A DNA stretch of 64,000 nt from Bryum argenteum (Eukaryota; Streptophyta; Bryopsida; Bryales; Bryaceae). Under the pieces are notes generated by a model. It saw nothing but the letters and a program-made list of their open reading frames with translations, was not told the DNA's origin and made no database searches. The translations under genes were made by a program, and so were the position numbers. The DNA lies in assembly GCA_037043015.1 (NCBI GenBank), contig CM073321.1, positions 34,450,101-34,514,100 of the forward strand, written 5' to 3'. Every line of letters begins with the position of its first letter. Position 1 is the stretch's first letter. This document shows, piece by piece, positions 49,216 to 60,066 of this stretch.

Positions 49216-50839
49216 GTGAGATAAGACCTGCATTTTTGTGGGTTTTTGCTGAAATTTTGTGAGCTTAAAATCCAGCTTTTATGTTTTGCTCTGCATTTGA
49301 TGCGTTTAGTTAGCTTTTTTAAATTTCAACTTCTGAATTGCACTTGGCTTCAGAGTCGTAGCTCCTTGCAGCATCTTTATCTGTTCTGCATTCAGGTTTA
49401 GTAGGGTTCAGCTGAACTCATCACACTGATGCTTGGAATTACGTTAATGAATTCCGTTTTGGAATTGCGTTTTGGAATTGTGTTTGGAATTGTGTTTGGA
49501 ATTGTGTTTTGGAACCCTGTTTTGAATTTCTACTTGGAATTGCAGTCTATAACTATACTCAGCATCAATTGGGATTTACTTCGCTATCGCACATCCAGCC
49601 TTCATTAAGCAATTTTTTGAGGTGAGCTCCAAATTCTAATTGATTTGCTTGGACTGCTTAACTCATTTCCATTCATTGAAATTGCTGTTGAATTCTAAAA
49701 TCTACGTCGTATGTAGATATTAGAGTCGTTTCACAAGATTCTCCAATGCCGATACGTGTTATCACATCTCGGCCTCCCAATGTTATCCCCGGGCCGCGGA
49801 TAAATCCTGCGAAAGCCGGGTTATTGTCTTATGTACAAAGGAATTATCCCCGGCCCGGGGATAATACTGTCACCTGCCATGTCCTTTTTACCAAAAAAAG
49901 AACCAAATTAGCCCCGGGCCGGGGATAATTCCTACCACACTCCCTAATTTAGTTGAAAAAAGAGAACAATTATCCCCGGCCTGAGGATAATATTGTCACC
50001 TTCCAAGTCCTATTTAACAAAAAAAGAACAGATTATCCCCGGGCCGGGGATAGTTCCTACGAAACTCTCTAATTTAGTAATAAATCGAGAAGAATTATCC
50101 CCGGCCCGGGGATAATATTGTCGCGTGCCATGTACTTATCAGTTATCACAGAACCCATTATCCCCGGGCCGGGGATAATTGTTCTCGTAATGTTTCTTAA
50201 TTACAGATATTATTAGGAATTATCCCCGGGCCGGGGATAATATTGTGACCTTCCATGTCCTATTCAATAGAAAAAGAACCAATTATCCCCGGGCCGGGGA
50301 TAATTCCTACAATAATCACTATTTTAGTAAAAAAGCCAGAACAATTATCCACGGCCCGGGGATAATATTGTCATATGCCATGTCATATCATCATATAATG
50401 ACTGCAGATTATCCCCGGCCCGGGGATAACTTCTCATGTACGCACTAAAGCTAGCAATTCACCCATAGATTATCCCCGGCCCGGGAATAATTGTGTGACT
50501 TGCCGTATTATAACATAATAAAGAAAAGAATTATCCCCGGGCTGGGGATAAAACTGCAGACTCTTCTTAGGTATATTGAGTAGACAAGTGCCAGGATACA
50601 ATGATATAAAAAACAATGAAAAACATACACCACGATAATGTAACTGTTATCCCCGGCCCGGGGATAATTTTGCCTTTGCCTATAAGTTCTCAAAAAAAAC
50701 AGCAGATTATCCCTGCATCGGGGATAATTCCACAGCTCAGTCGTAGAAATTAGTTAGACTAGAAAATCATTATCCACGCCTCGAGGATAACTAAATTATT
50801 TTGGCATTAGTACTGATGAGTTGCTATTGACAATTGCAG
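49216..50839 (+). other. Leader intron of gene B
   Basis: Bounded by donor gtgaga and acceptor caattgcag. The first part (49.2-49.75 kb) contains repeated ggaattg(c/t)gttt words near 49450-49540. The second part is the P2 array. Confidence 0.55.
49781..50789. repeat. P2 palindrome array in leader intron of gene B (about 16 copies)
   Basis: Copies begin near 49781, 49842, 49908, 49970, 50031, 50094, 50157, 50218, 50281, 50343, 50407, 50469, 50529, 50646, 50704 and 50767, a spacing of about 62 bp with one longer step. Two spacer types alternate (attgtcacctgccatgtcc- and tcctac-actc-aattta-type), so the underlying unit is a dimer of about 125 bp. Spacers differ from those of the 39.4-40.3 kb array although the palindrome is the same. 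The last copy ends about 50 bp before the splice acceptor. Confidence 0.92.
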
Positions 50840-52272
50840 ACCAAACGATGGCTCTCAGCGACACAAATCCCCTCGAGTACACCTTAAACAAGGTCCAGCA
50901 CCCATTTGGGTTCAACCCATTCATGAGCGATAACGATGATGAAAGCCTTGATCTCTGGCTCTTCAAGGAGGTGGTCGCCAGCTGGTCATTGAAGATCGTC
51001 AAGAACCATGTTCTGGTCATGACCAAGTTGGTCTTGACGGACCCTTTCCTTCCCTTGCACCAGAATCTAAGAGTGACAGCATTCGAAGCACACAGGCAGA
51101 AGTACATGCTGCTCAGGTGTGTCCTTCTACAGGTGGACGAGGACAGGGAACCTTACCACTTCGGAATTGTGGTAGAGGTGGGTGCAAACTGTGGAGCCCA
51201 GTTCGACCCGTTCGGCTTTCTTCTGGAACTGCGCAAGACTCGGCATGGCTTTCTGAAGTTCTGGGAGGACAACATGAAGAGCTGGGAGAACATCAACCAG
51301 GAAGATACAGTTCGTAAGCTTTTGACCATGCTGTCAAGACTGTCACAGACGCATGAGGGATCAAGCAGTAGAGCTGCGAAGAAAAAGAAGGCACCTGCGT
51401 CCTCTGCACTTGTCGTGCATTCAGAGGCTTCAGCCCCGGTCTCAAGTGGTCCTTTGCCGGCTCCCCCGCGTGTGCCTGCAAAGAGGCTGATGAATGATGC
51501 TATTGTAGCGGGCGGAGCCGCCCCCAAGAAGAAGAGACAGCGTACCGCTCCCGCTACAACAATAAGTCAAGGATCGGCATTGACTTCTACCGTCGAAGTG
51601 CCCGCCCGTCAGAAGAAGGATTCTTCCAAACCTTCGGCTGAAGTCGCAGACTATGTGAGGTTTGCTTCTGAGCAGACATGCTTCAACGCCAGTTTCAAGG
51701 ACTCTTTCCTGTTCAAGAAAGAACAGAAGCTGGTGCCCATTTCGCAGCTTGTGAGAGGAAAGCACACGTGGGTAGTGCGAAGTCTTGAACGGGACATCGT
51801 GGATAATACCAAGAAATTCCTCTCAATGATGGGCGATGGCGACCGGAGGCAAACAATTATCATCACCCCCATCGACGCCAATGGAGATCTGCTTCCTAGG
51901 CGACCTACAACATGGGAGGAAATCAAGGATGGAAGATTTGCTATCATTGATGGCCAGCACTCCGTAGAAGCCTCGAGGGAGCTTCAGAACGAGTCATTAA
52001 CAGAGGAAAGAAAGAAAGAACTTCTATCGTGGTATGCATACATTCTATACGAGACCGACCCGAAGCTCCTCACTTTGATTTCGGCATTCTACAACACCAC
52101 CAATCCTCTGAAGCACGCCCAGCCGACGTGGGGCAACCAGATAAGACCTGGAAGGTCTATTTGGATCGAGTGTGGCCGGCCAGCCGCAAGCGTGAACGAG
52201 AACGCGACACGCAATAACGACTCAGTGTACAGTCCCACCAATTTCAAGGTAAGACTCTACATAGTCCCCAAA

Positions 52273-52372
52273 GATTATCCCCGGACCGGGGATAATTCCC
52301 AGTCTGTTGCAGTCTCATCTCTATCGCCATTAGCAACAATACTGGAACTGTTATCCCCGCCCCGGGGATAAC
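52273..52372. repeat. Two P2 palindromes in intron 1 of gene B
   Basis: Copies at about 52273-52296 and 52350-52372 inside the 208-bp intron between donor 52249 and acceptor 52456. Genes A (P1) and C (P3) carry their own palindrome in this intron. Confidence 0.92.
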
Positions 52373-53868
52373 TTGGCTCTAGCGCTTAGACATGCTCTTT
52401 GTTAGATACTTGAACTGCTCTCATCGCATCTAACACTTCATTTTAATGTCTCTCAGAAATTCACGGATCTGCTCAACATCCGGTTCAGAAACATCGACCC
52501 CACCAAGGCAGGGAAGTCGATTCTGACTACATCGGACCTCAAGCACGAGATCCAGATCATTACGTTTCCGGACACCATGTACGATAAGTTCGTGGAGTTC
52601 CTAGAACTCCATTCCCTTGGAAATCTTATCAATCCCGACACAGGTGATGCTTATCGCATGAACCCAGCTTACTTCTTGAAAAAACAGCATCATGTGAGCC
52701 AGGAGTTCTTCAGGAAGTTCGGAAATCTTTCCGATGACGACATCGACAGGGTCATCACCTTCCTAGTCCACGTTGAAACCGCGAAAGGAGCGATGAAGTA
52801 TCCCAGATTGTCCTTTCACAAGACAAAATACTTCCATCGCTTGAGCCACGTATGTGGTGATTGGATAATTCGACAGAAGTGCAAGGCAATCGTATACCAA
52901 GAGTTCCAGGCGGTCAGACCATCTCTTCCTTTCTTCCTTCCCAACGGTGGAGGCGTTTGCCCAGAGAAATGGAAGAAATGGAAGTCGAGGAAGGGCTTCT
53001 CAACGGCGTCGTGGAACATGCTGCTCAGCCACCCTGAGGCAAAATTCTACTCGACCCGACTGCAGAATCAAAGGAAGTGCAAGACGGCCGGGGAGATGAA
53101 GTCCATGTTTCCCAACGCAGAAGACTTTTTCAAGAACTTCTTGCGGGAAAAGACCAAGCATCGGGAGTCCACCATGGGATTCTATCTTTGAACCTTTGAC
53201 TCGAAGGCCATGAATATCAGTGGCCAATGGTCAACTTTGGCGCCTGCAGGAACAGTTTCTCTTGGGCTGTTTGACTTGCGAGACACTGCCTTCTCACTGT
53301 GCAAGACTTCCGATTCTGCAAAGGAGTTCTTCAAGGCCTTGGTAGCAAAGTTCGCGGTGATCTCAAATCCGGCTTACACAGACCCTACTGTATGGGTATG
53401 GATCGTGAACGGCGCCATCACGAAGAAGCTGGAAACGCTAAAGGCGATGATTATGGTGAGCCACTCGAACTACACAATGAGCACGTCGAAGTATCTGAAG
53501 TCTACATCTGAGAGGATCTTCAACGCCACAGCCCTAGAGAAAGCTACGAACGACGTGTTCATCGTCTTCTTGTTCAAGAAGACAACAGAAGGGCAAGCCT
53601 TCGTCGGCACCAACCCCGTGGAATTCAAAGCCGCTAATGTGCCTTATTACATAGATAGTGGGCACTACAACGAATCCAAGTGGTCTGCTAAGTACTCGGA
53701 GCTGCGGATGGAGTTCTACATTGGACTCATCCGCCAGTACTGCAAGAAGGGTGAATCAACCCTCGGAATCTTTTCCGGCTCAAAATTCATGGTCGCCTCC
53801 TTGGTAAGCTCGTCATCTCTTCTCATGGATTGAAATCCTGATTATCTTTCTGATGTCAATTTGTATCG

Positions 53869-53892
53869 GTTATCCTCGGGCCGGGGATAACT
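53869..53892. repeat. P2 palindrome in intron 2 of gene B
   Basis: One copy with a single arm mismatch (ttatcctcggg), inside the 134-bp intron 53804-53937. Confidence 0.9.
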
Positions 53893-55335
53893 TTTGCATG
53901 TCCAATGTGACTGATCCTTTCATCTCATCTCATGCAGATCCTGAGACATGCCTTTTATGGCTTAGTTGACAGGCACTACTACGCGGGTTACCTGCTCTCT
54001 GCGGGTAAAAGGGAGAGGGTTGACTTTAGGGACTTTCTCCACGATGACTGTCCCTACGACACGAAGAAGAACTCATCTTCTGATGATATGGGCGACCTCA
54101 GCCTCGTAACAAGGGCTTCATTTGAGGGAAGCCAACCATCATCTTCTGCAGCTGAGCCGCAGTCCGACCTGGGAGCTGAAAGTACGCGATCGCCTCAAAC
54201 TCAGGCCCCAGATACTACTTCAAACGACTCGGAGGAGAAGAAAAGTGATGAGCCTTCCACCGACTCCGACGGTGACGATTCCGACGACTCGGACTATCGT
54301 TCGGGTTATCAGGCGCGGGGATAGGAGGTCATGCTATCTCCGCAAGCAACGCCAACAACACCATCACCCCAGGCAACGCCGGATGCACCATCAGCGGAGC
54401 CATCTCCAACAGCACTATCAGCTGGGGCATCGCCAACAGCACCATCACCAGAGGCAATGGAGACATCTCCTCCTAGGTCCACTCCGATGGGTGATGAGCA
54501 CCAGGCGCAGGGGCCAGATGCCGAGACCCGTCGCCCTGGTAAGGAGTCCATGCCAGAGATCCCGTCGAGGCTCGTCGCGACAACGACAATGCCTGTGCAA
54601 TCATCTGCGGATGTTGTCGTGGGATCATTTGGCAACCCCGAGTCCCCGAGGCCATTGAAACGTCGGCTCGATCTCGCAGCTGAGACCACGACTCCAAGTC
54701 AGCCATTGGATGGGGCATCTTGCGCCATGCCCGCTTCCACTGTTGCACCTGCGGTGGACACAACCCCGCAGAGTAAAGTCGTTAACAGACGTGGGAGGCC
54801 GATCTTTGCATACGTGGCGCCCACTCACGTGTACATCGATCTGAGTGACGAGGAAGGCACCGATTCATCAGATGAATTCTACGTGATCGATGTCCCAGCT
54901 CCCGAAGGCGAAACCATCGAGCTCCCATCGTCGACACCTTCGAGCTCCCGTCGTCGAAACCGGCCACTTGATGAGGCCGAGCTGGCTGCTCTTGCTGCTG
55001 ACACGGAGGTAAAGAAAGAGAAGGTTGTGTGCAACCCCTCTACTGACCCAATGGCGAATGCAGCAGGAGTGGCGCCTCCTCCAGGTGCCCCGGGTGTGAA
55101 GGTTGAAGAGCACTACGGGGAGTATAGGAGGAGGTTAGCGGAGGAGGCGAGACTGGCAGAAGCGAAGGCCAAAAAGGAAGCTGAGGACGCAAGAAAGCTC
55201 GCAGAGGCCAACGTCGTCTATGAATGGGTGAGAAGTGGCACGCCAATGCCGGACTACGTTGCTGCAATAATTGCAGGCGAGCATCCGGATCTTCCAACTA
55301 CCTCGGACGCCCCTGGTTTCGAGCCTGGTGCGCAT

Positions 55336-55850
55336 TATCCCCGGGCCAGGGATAACTCTGCCACCACCACAACTGCTGTACCTAGCAGCGAGGGGGGCCC
55401 TTACCCCTGCCCTCGGGCACTGCTTCTCTAGATTATCCCCGGCCCGGGGATAATACTGCCACCACCACAGCTGCTGTACATTGTAGCGAGGTGGATTCTT
55501 TGACGCTGCCCTCGGGCACTGCCTCTCCAGATTATCCCCGGGCCGGGGATAATCTCGCAGAGATCGGCTCCGACTCCCAGTGTCAGCCATCTGCCCCTCA
55601 GAAAGATCCTGAGCTTGTCGCTACTCGTTCTCTCGCTGATGCCGACCAGCGCGATGTCGTTGCTGCCTCTCAGGCATCTGCCGATCAGCTCGATAAGTCA
55701 GGAAATTATCCCCGGCCCGGGGATAATCCAGACTCTTCTGTTGAAGTGTCGCCTCCCGACGGCCAACCTGCTCTAGCTCCTGACTCAGGTCTAGAGCTCT
55801 CGCAGTACGACCAGTTGGTTAATTATGCCCGGCCCGGGGATAATGATGAG
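55336..55850. repeat. Five P2 palindromes inside coding exon 3 of gene B
   Basis: Copies at about 55336, 55432, 55530, 55704 and 55822. The first three lie in a roughly 97-bp tandem duplication (dattatcccc...gccaccaccac-gctgctgta...ctcgggcactgc). In the reading frame each palindrome translates as (N/D/H)-Y-P-R-(P/A)-(G/R)-D-N or a close variant (NYARPGDN). Surrounding sequence is acidic and Pro/Ala-rich with coding character, so these copies are probably exonic. A single-base indel in the G-run near 55396 shifts the first unit. Confidence 0.8.
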
Positions 55851-56351
55851 CCTACAGGCGAAGTGGAGGACACCGTGGGTGCTCCAGGTGCTATCGAGGC
55901 GAGCGCAGAGGTCATACCTGATCCAACTGCAGCTCCGGCGTCCGAGGAGCAAGAGATCGCAACCACTCCGCCAAGGACCCAGGTCGATGCCGATGACCAG
56001 CAGTTGGTGAACTATTCTTCGAGCCCGACGGTCGCTGCTCAACCGCAAGAGCCACATGATAACGTAAGTTCTTTGACCCTCCCTCCCACGACTGCAATAA
56101 GTCGTCATCGTCACAACCGTCATTATTTTGTTTGTCTTGGTCTGGACCTAAACCGATTCGCTTGCCTAAACTTCGCTTATTCGTCTATTTTCTCCTGCAG
56201 GAGATCGACGACCCTTACTCGTTATGATATTTCTGGAGTTGTCAACGTTTGCTGTGGCGCGTCATGTATTCTAGATTTTTGGTAGTATTAGTTCACAGCG
56301 TAGTGTTTCGGTCAAAGTTGACAAACACATCCCTTGTACATGGTTGATGTA

Positions 56352-56357
56352 AATAAA
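56352..56357 (+). terminator. Candidate polyadenylation signal of gene B
   Basis: AATAAA, 125 bp after the stop codon at 56225-56227, in AT-rich DNA. It supports 56227 as the true end of the first gene. Confidence 0.5.
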
Positions 56358-56602
56358 TTTATTTTTGATATCAATGCTTTTGCCTTCAAGTTGGAGTGAG
56401 ATTTGATTTTCCTCAATGTCTTTCTCAGTTCACCTCTGTGGGATTCATTCTGCGCCCACGGGCCGTGAGATTGCTTCAGAATCCGATCGATCTGGCCCCA
56501 ATGCCATGGATGCAATGCATGCCGTCATTGTGGATTTGCTCAGATCGCAGTGTCTCTGCTTTCAATCAGGTATCCTCAACATTATCGTTTCCTTTGATGC
56601 CA

Positions 56603-57451
56603 GGTAGAATTGATTTCCCAATTTGAGTGTGTCCCGCGCCCGAGGTCTGCACTCGGGCAGACGGCGCCGCCTCAATGGTTGAATGTCGTCCTCGACATCA
56701 ACGGGATCCTTTGTCAGTGTGTGCATCTGCCTTCGCTCGGGAGGAATTCTCCCATGTGCTCTCCTGGGGACCGGCTCTACGTGCCGGACATCCCAGCGAA
56801 GGTGCCTCCAAAGGCGGTCTTCTGCCTCCAAAGGCGGTCTTCTGCCGCCCGGGAGTGAGGGAATTCTTGGAGACCATGTCCGCCCATGTTGCGAGGGTTG
56901 TGATATGGAGTTCGATGAAGAAGTCCACTGTTGAGGCCGTCATCGACTACCTCTTCAGTGGACTTCCTAAGCCTTTTGAGATCCTCGGACAAGAGTCTTG
57001 TGGATTGGTTGAGGTTAACAGAGGTGTCTATTTGTCGTACCCAACCAATGCTCAAAAGAGGATATTTTTGAAAACGTTGTCCTCTGCGGTGTTCCCGCTT
57101 AGTAACGGTGCTGTTGTGTTTGGGTTGGATAACACTCTCCTCATTGACGACAGTCCTGAGAAGAGTATTTGCAACCACACTGGAAATGCCATTTTCCTCC
57201 AGCCTTGGACAAAAGCTAGCCGAGAGGACAATACTCTGTCCGCCGTTCTTACTCCATGGCTACTCGCTCTTCTCGCCAATTGCAGGCCTGGGAATCTTCG
57301 GTCCTATGTAGACAATCATAGGATTGGTATTCCGCCTATCAATAAGTATAGCAATTTAGGTCGGTTTATTTTAGATGGTATGGCGCAGTCGCATAGGAAC
57401 TTAGGGCGTACTTACGAAACTCCTTCATTTCCTAAGTCATTGTCTAGATGA
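56603..57451 (+). pseudogene. FCP1/NIF-like HAD phosphatase-family protein, paralog B2
   Basis: The exon probably starts after gatgccag (AG 56601-56602) with VELISQFECVPRP. An upstream exon (about 56429-56570, acceptor tctttctcag) is likely, but its frame is unresolved. Motif I is WLNVVLDINGILC (nucleophile Asp kept, second Asp replaced by Asn). Motif II is VVIWSSMKKSTVEAVIDYLF, the motif III region KRIFLKTL, and motif IV LLIDDSPEK with both Asp. This is the most complete FCP1-like copy in the window. A 20-bp tandem duplication, gcctccaaaggcggtcttct at 56804-56823 and 56824-56843, shifts the frame between motifs I and II. FCP1/NIF proteins are usually nuclear CTD phosphatases. The stop is at 57449-57451, and AATAAA at 57537-57542 follows. 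Confidence 0.7.
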
Positions 57452-57536
57452 CGGTTAGTGCGCTCTGTATTCCTTTTTGAGGACCTAGTAGATAAATATG
57501 TAAATGGGTTGCTATTGTATAAATAAGGTTGGATTA

Positions 57537-57542
57537 AATAAA
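57537..57542 (+). terminator. Candidate polyadenylation signal of gene B2
   Basis: AATAAA about 85 bp after the FCP1-like stop codon. It suggests that the following exon belongs to a separate transcription unit. Confidence 0.45.
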
Positions 57543-57689
57543 GAAGCCGATTATTTTATCATCTTTTATGTACCACATCGCAATGTCATCAATTTCTATT
57601 ACGTTTGTGGATGCTTGTTCACTTAGGATTGATGCTGATGATTGTTTCTGCTGTATGAGTATTTCTTTGTTGTTAGTTATGACGTCATT

Positions 57690-57793
57690 TTTGCCCGGCC
57701 CGGGGATAATGTTTGGAAGTATCAGCTTCAATGCATTCATGAACATGACATCAGTTCTCCCCGGCTTTAGTTATCCCCGCTTCGTGGATAACG
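57690..57793. repeat. Two P2 palindromes before the third gene of module B
   Basis: A copy near 57690-57712 with a damaged left arm (tttgcccggcccggggataat) and one at about 57770-57792 (gttatccccgcttcgtggataac). Both lie upstream of the acceptor at 57856-57857, probably in an intron. Confidence 0.8.
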
Positions 57794-57857
57794 CTTCCAT
57801 GTTTCTTACGTCCATCTTTCCTGACCGACTCCTTGCATTTCTGGCTTTGTTCTACAG

Positions 57858-58685
57858 GTCAAGGCGCCTTCCACCCTCGATGAGTCCAGTGAAGATGATG
57901 ATGTCTCTAACCAGACCTCCGTCCTGGAATGTTCTGTTTCACTCTCTGCAAGTGTTGGCGCCTCTCTCGCGTCGAGGCATTTTGATATGTTCACGGCTAC
58001 GGACGCTGCATCCACAACAATGGATTTTACAAGAGATAGTGTTGATGACAATGTTGTTGACAGCCCGCCGAGTCGTGGTCCTATTCGGACTCCGGTTTGC
58101 TCTCCGTCTCCTCTGAAGCGACTTCGTACATCGCCATCGCGGAGGCGCTCTATGTCGCCTGATGCCCTTAATTCGAGAACACCTCAAAGGCAGCTTTACT
58201 CTAGCGTGGGTGCTATGGACGTTCCTTTGCGAGATTCTATTGTTCCTCCTTCCACCATCAATGTGGGTGGGACGTCGAATACATCACAACCCGCGATCCA
58301 AGTCAATAATTACAACAGTAGCAGGGCAACAAGATCCCTCGGCGGTGCCCCGCGACAACTGCGTTCAAAGGCAGATTTCTTGCCTCTTGCGAAGCCACTA
58401 GCATCGCGCCCCCCACCATCAAGGCGAGCTCCTTGCACACCCCGGCCGTATCCTGCGCGTGGGGAATCGGCAGCTCCTTCATCCTCTCGTCCTTCGCGTT
58501 CTCTTGACTCCCTTCGTAGGCGTGATGGGGAATGTTTTGACACGTGGTTTGCCCGTCGGAGTGAGACTTTGGGTACAAATTGCCTGCCAAACTCTTGTGG
58601 CAATGATCTTATTTGCGCGCTTATGAAGCAGCACGAGGCCGAAGCCAAGCTGAATGGCTCTAAGTCTAAAGAGGCACAGCCTTAA
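57858..58685 (+). CDS. Basic Ser/Arg/Pro-rich protein exon (third gene of module B)
   Basis: One uninterrupted frame of 275 codons after the acceptor tctacag, ending TAA at 58683-58685. It is acidic at first (STLDESSEDDDVSNQ), then has an SR/SP-rich basic stretch (SPSPLKRLRTSPSRRRSMSP), then Arg/Pro/Ser-rich sequence and a helical C-terminus (NDLICALMKQHEAEAKLNG). No domain recognised. The composition suggests a nuclear, nucleic-acid-binding or disordered protein. It is the only coding exon of module B with no visible lesion. Equivalent basic exons follow the FCP1-like gene in modules A and D. Confidence 0.5.
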   Translation, partial: VKAPSTLDESSEDDDVSNQTSVLECSVSLSASVGASLASRHFDMFTATDAASTTMDFTRDSVDDNVVDSPPSRGPIRTPVCSPSPLKRLRTSPSRRRSMSPDALNSRTPQRQLYSSVGAMDVPLRDSIVPPSTINVGGTSNTSQPAIQVNNYNSSRATRSLGGAPRQLRSKADFLPLAKPLASRPPPSRRAPCTPRPYPARGESAAPSSSRPSRSLDSLRRRDGECFDTWFARRSETLGTNCLPNSCGNDLICALMKQHEAEAKLNGSKSKEAQP

Positions 58686-58689
58686 TGTT

Positions 58690-59380
58690 CCTCCTTTCTG
58701 TTCTTCCTCCTCCAATCTGATATCCTTTATCAGCGGAATATATTCAACATAGTGTTTCGGATCTTGGTGGAACCTAGTACATTTAAGATATCACCACTTA
58801 GGTAGTTGTGCTTATTGAGGATTTTCCCCTTCCTTGACCATGCATTTATAGCTCTGATGTGATTAGTATATTCCTCGTATATTCCTCGTATATTCTACAA
58901 ACATTCTTCTAATTACTCTTTCTTTAGTATTATGAAAGGCACAAAATTTAATGCCTCTACATTTATTCTCTTATTTCATTCTTTCACGATATACCAATGT
59001 CAAAATATAGTGTATACTTGTACAATTGTACGTATTCTTCATACTTCAATACAGCCTTTACCATGTCTTCCAACTATGATCTCACTTGAATCAATTTTGT
59101 CTTCTCATGGGAATTAATGTGAACATGGTTCCTATTTGATTCTTTACTATGTATTGTTCAATGTCTATTTTTAGAAATATTAAGTTGTCGAATCGATGAC
59201 TAATTACTTCTATTTATACTACGATCTCGTTTTCAAGCCTTTTGCTTTATGATTGAACCCTTCAAATCGTTCTTTTTGCTTAGCATGTGAATTTAAATTT
59301 CTTCATTTGAAATATTTCAACAACTTTTTCCTTAGCCCCCTTGCGTGTGTGTTTTTCAACATCTCAATATGTCCATTTTG
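58690..59380. other. Spacer between convergent modules B and C
   Basis: AT-rich DNA with no gene. A short tandem (tattcctcg, twice) lies at 58870-58888. It must contain the right end of module B and the left (3') end of module C, but no boundary repeat was recognised. No FCP1-like or third gene follows C here. Confidence 0.5.
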
Positions 59381-59730
59381 TCTCAAAATAACGAATATCC
59401 CCTTTTAGGATCGTCATTGTCGTCACTTGACCTGATTACTATCGGTCTTGGGTCATTCACGTCAAGTTGTAACTCTACTGCCCTGCCTTTCCTCTTTGCC
59501 TTCCCCTTCTTGGCCTTCATGGGGGGTGGTGGTGGTTCCAGTCTCTCCCTGGATCCGGAAGCCTCAACGATCGGGTACCCACCTTCGCAATCTCGACGAT
59601 CCAAGTTGAAGACCTCCATTGAAAATTTGAGGACTTCTTCGTGCTCGTCGCTAGAGCTGATCGTGTAATTCATCAGAGAACACATCTGCGAGTTGACACA
59701 GCAAGAGATGAACCCGTCAATCATTTGTAC

Positions 59731-60066
59731 GTTTAACTCGAATCGAGTTGAAACAGAGCTCGCGTGTGAAAGCACTACTGTACCACTCTATTGTGCGCAT
59801 TCAACTCGAGTCGATTTGAATACCAAATATGAACTCTAAGCGCCTTCAAACAATACATTCAACTCGAGTCGATTTAAATATAAGAACGCATGTAAGAGCA
59901 TGGTTTCGAAAGCGGACTTAATAATCTATTCAACTCAGGTCGAGTTGGATTGAATCTAAGTTTGTGTGAAATGATCCTTGACACTTTGAAGTGTGCACTG
60001 TTAAATACAACGAACTTAGAAAGCAACGAGTCATGACAAACTATTTAACTTGAACCGAGTTGAAAT
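59731..60066. repeat. Five P3 palindromes in intron 2 of gene C
   Basis: Copies at 59731-59754, 59799-59822, 59857-59879, 59928-59950 and 60043-60066. Half-site (A)TTCAACTCGA, central G/A, reverse complement; several have mismatches in one arm. They are spaced 55-115 bp apart, between exons 60085 and 59685. Confidence 0.9.

Larger units (their letters stand above)
50848..56227 (+). pseudogene. ParB-like (GQHS) protein, paralog B, best preserved copy
   Basis: Exons 50840-52248, 52457-53803, 53938-56063 and 56201-56227, with GT-AG borders all in phase 0. ATG at 50848 is the first in the exon after the acceptor. Exon 1 (467 codons) has an FFK/WLFKEVV-type N-terminal domain, then a basic, Ala-rich linker with NLS-like APKKKRQR (about residue 220). 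Residues ~288-420 form the ParB/sulfiredoxin-like domain: KLVPISQLVRGKHTW, TIIITPI, then AIIDGQHSVEASRELQ with Asp368. In ParB this fold binds CTP; in DndB-type proteins the motif is DGQHR. Exon 2 has QEFFRKFGN, VWVWIVNG and ELRMEFYIGLIR. Exon 3 is acidic, then Pro/Ser/Ala repeats, a Glu/Ala-rich helix and translated P2 palindromes. The end is DDPYSL. Lesions: TGA 53189-53191, TAG 54322-54324, and a frameshift near 55396 in a G-run. Confidence 0.7.

Noticed and set aside
54122-54763. Arg/His/Gln-rich ORFs on both strands opposite gene B exon 3
   Set aside because: Shadows of the Pro/Ser/Ala-rich repeat in the real frame (53938-55431).
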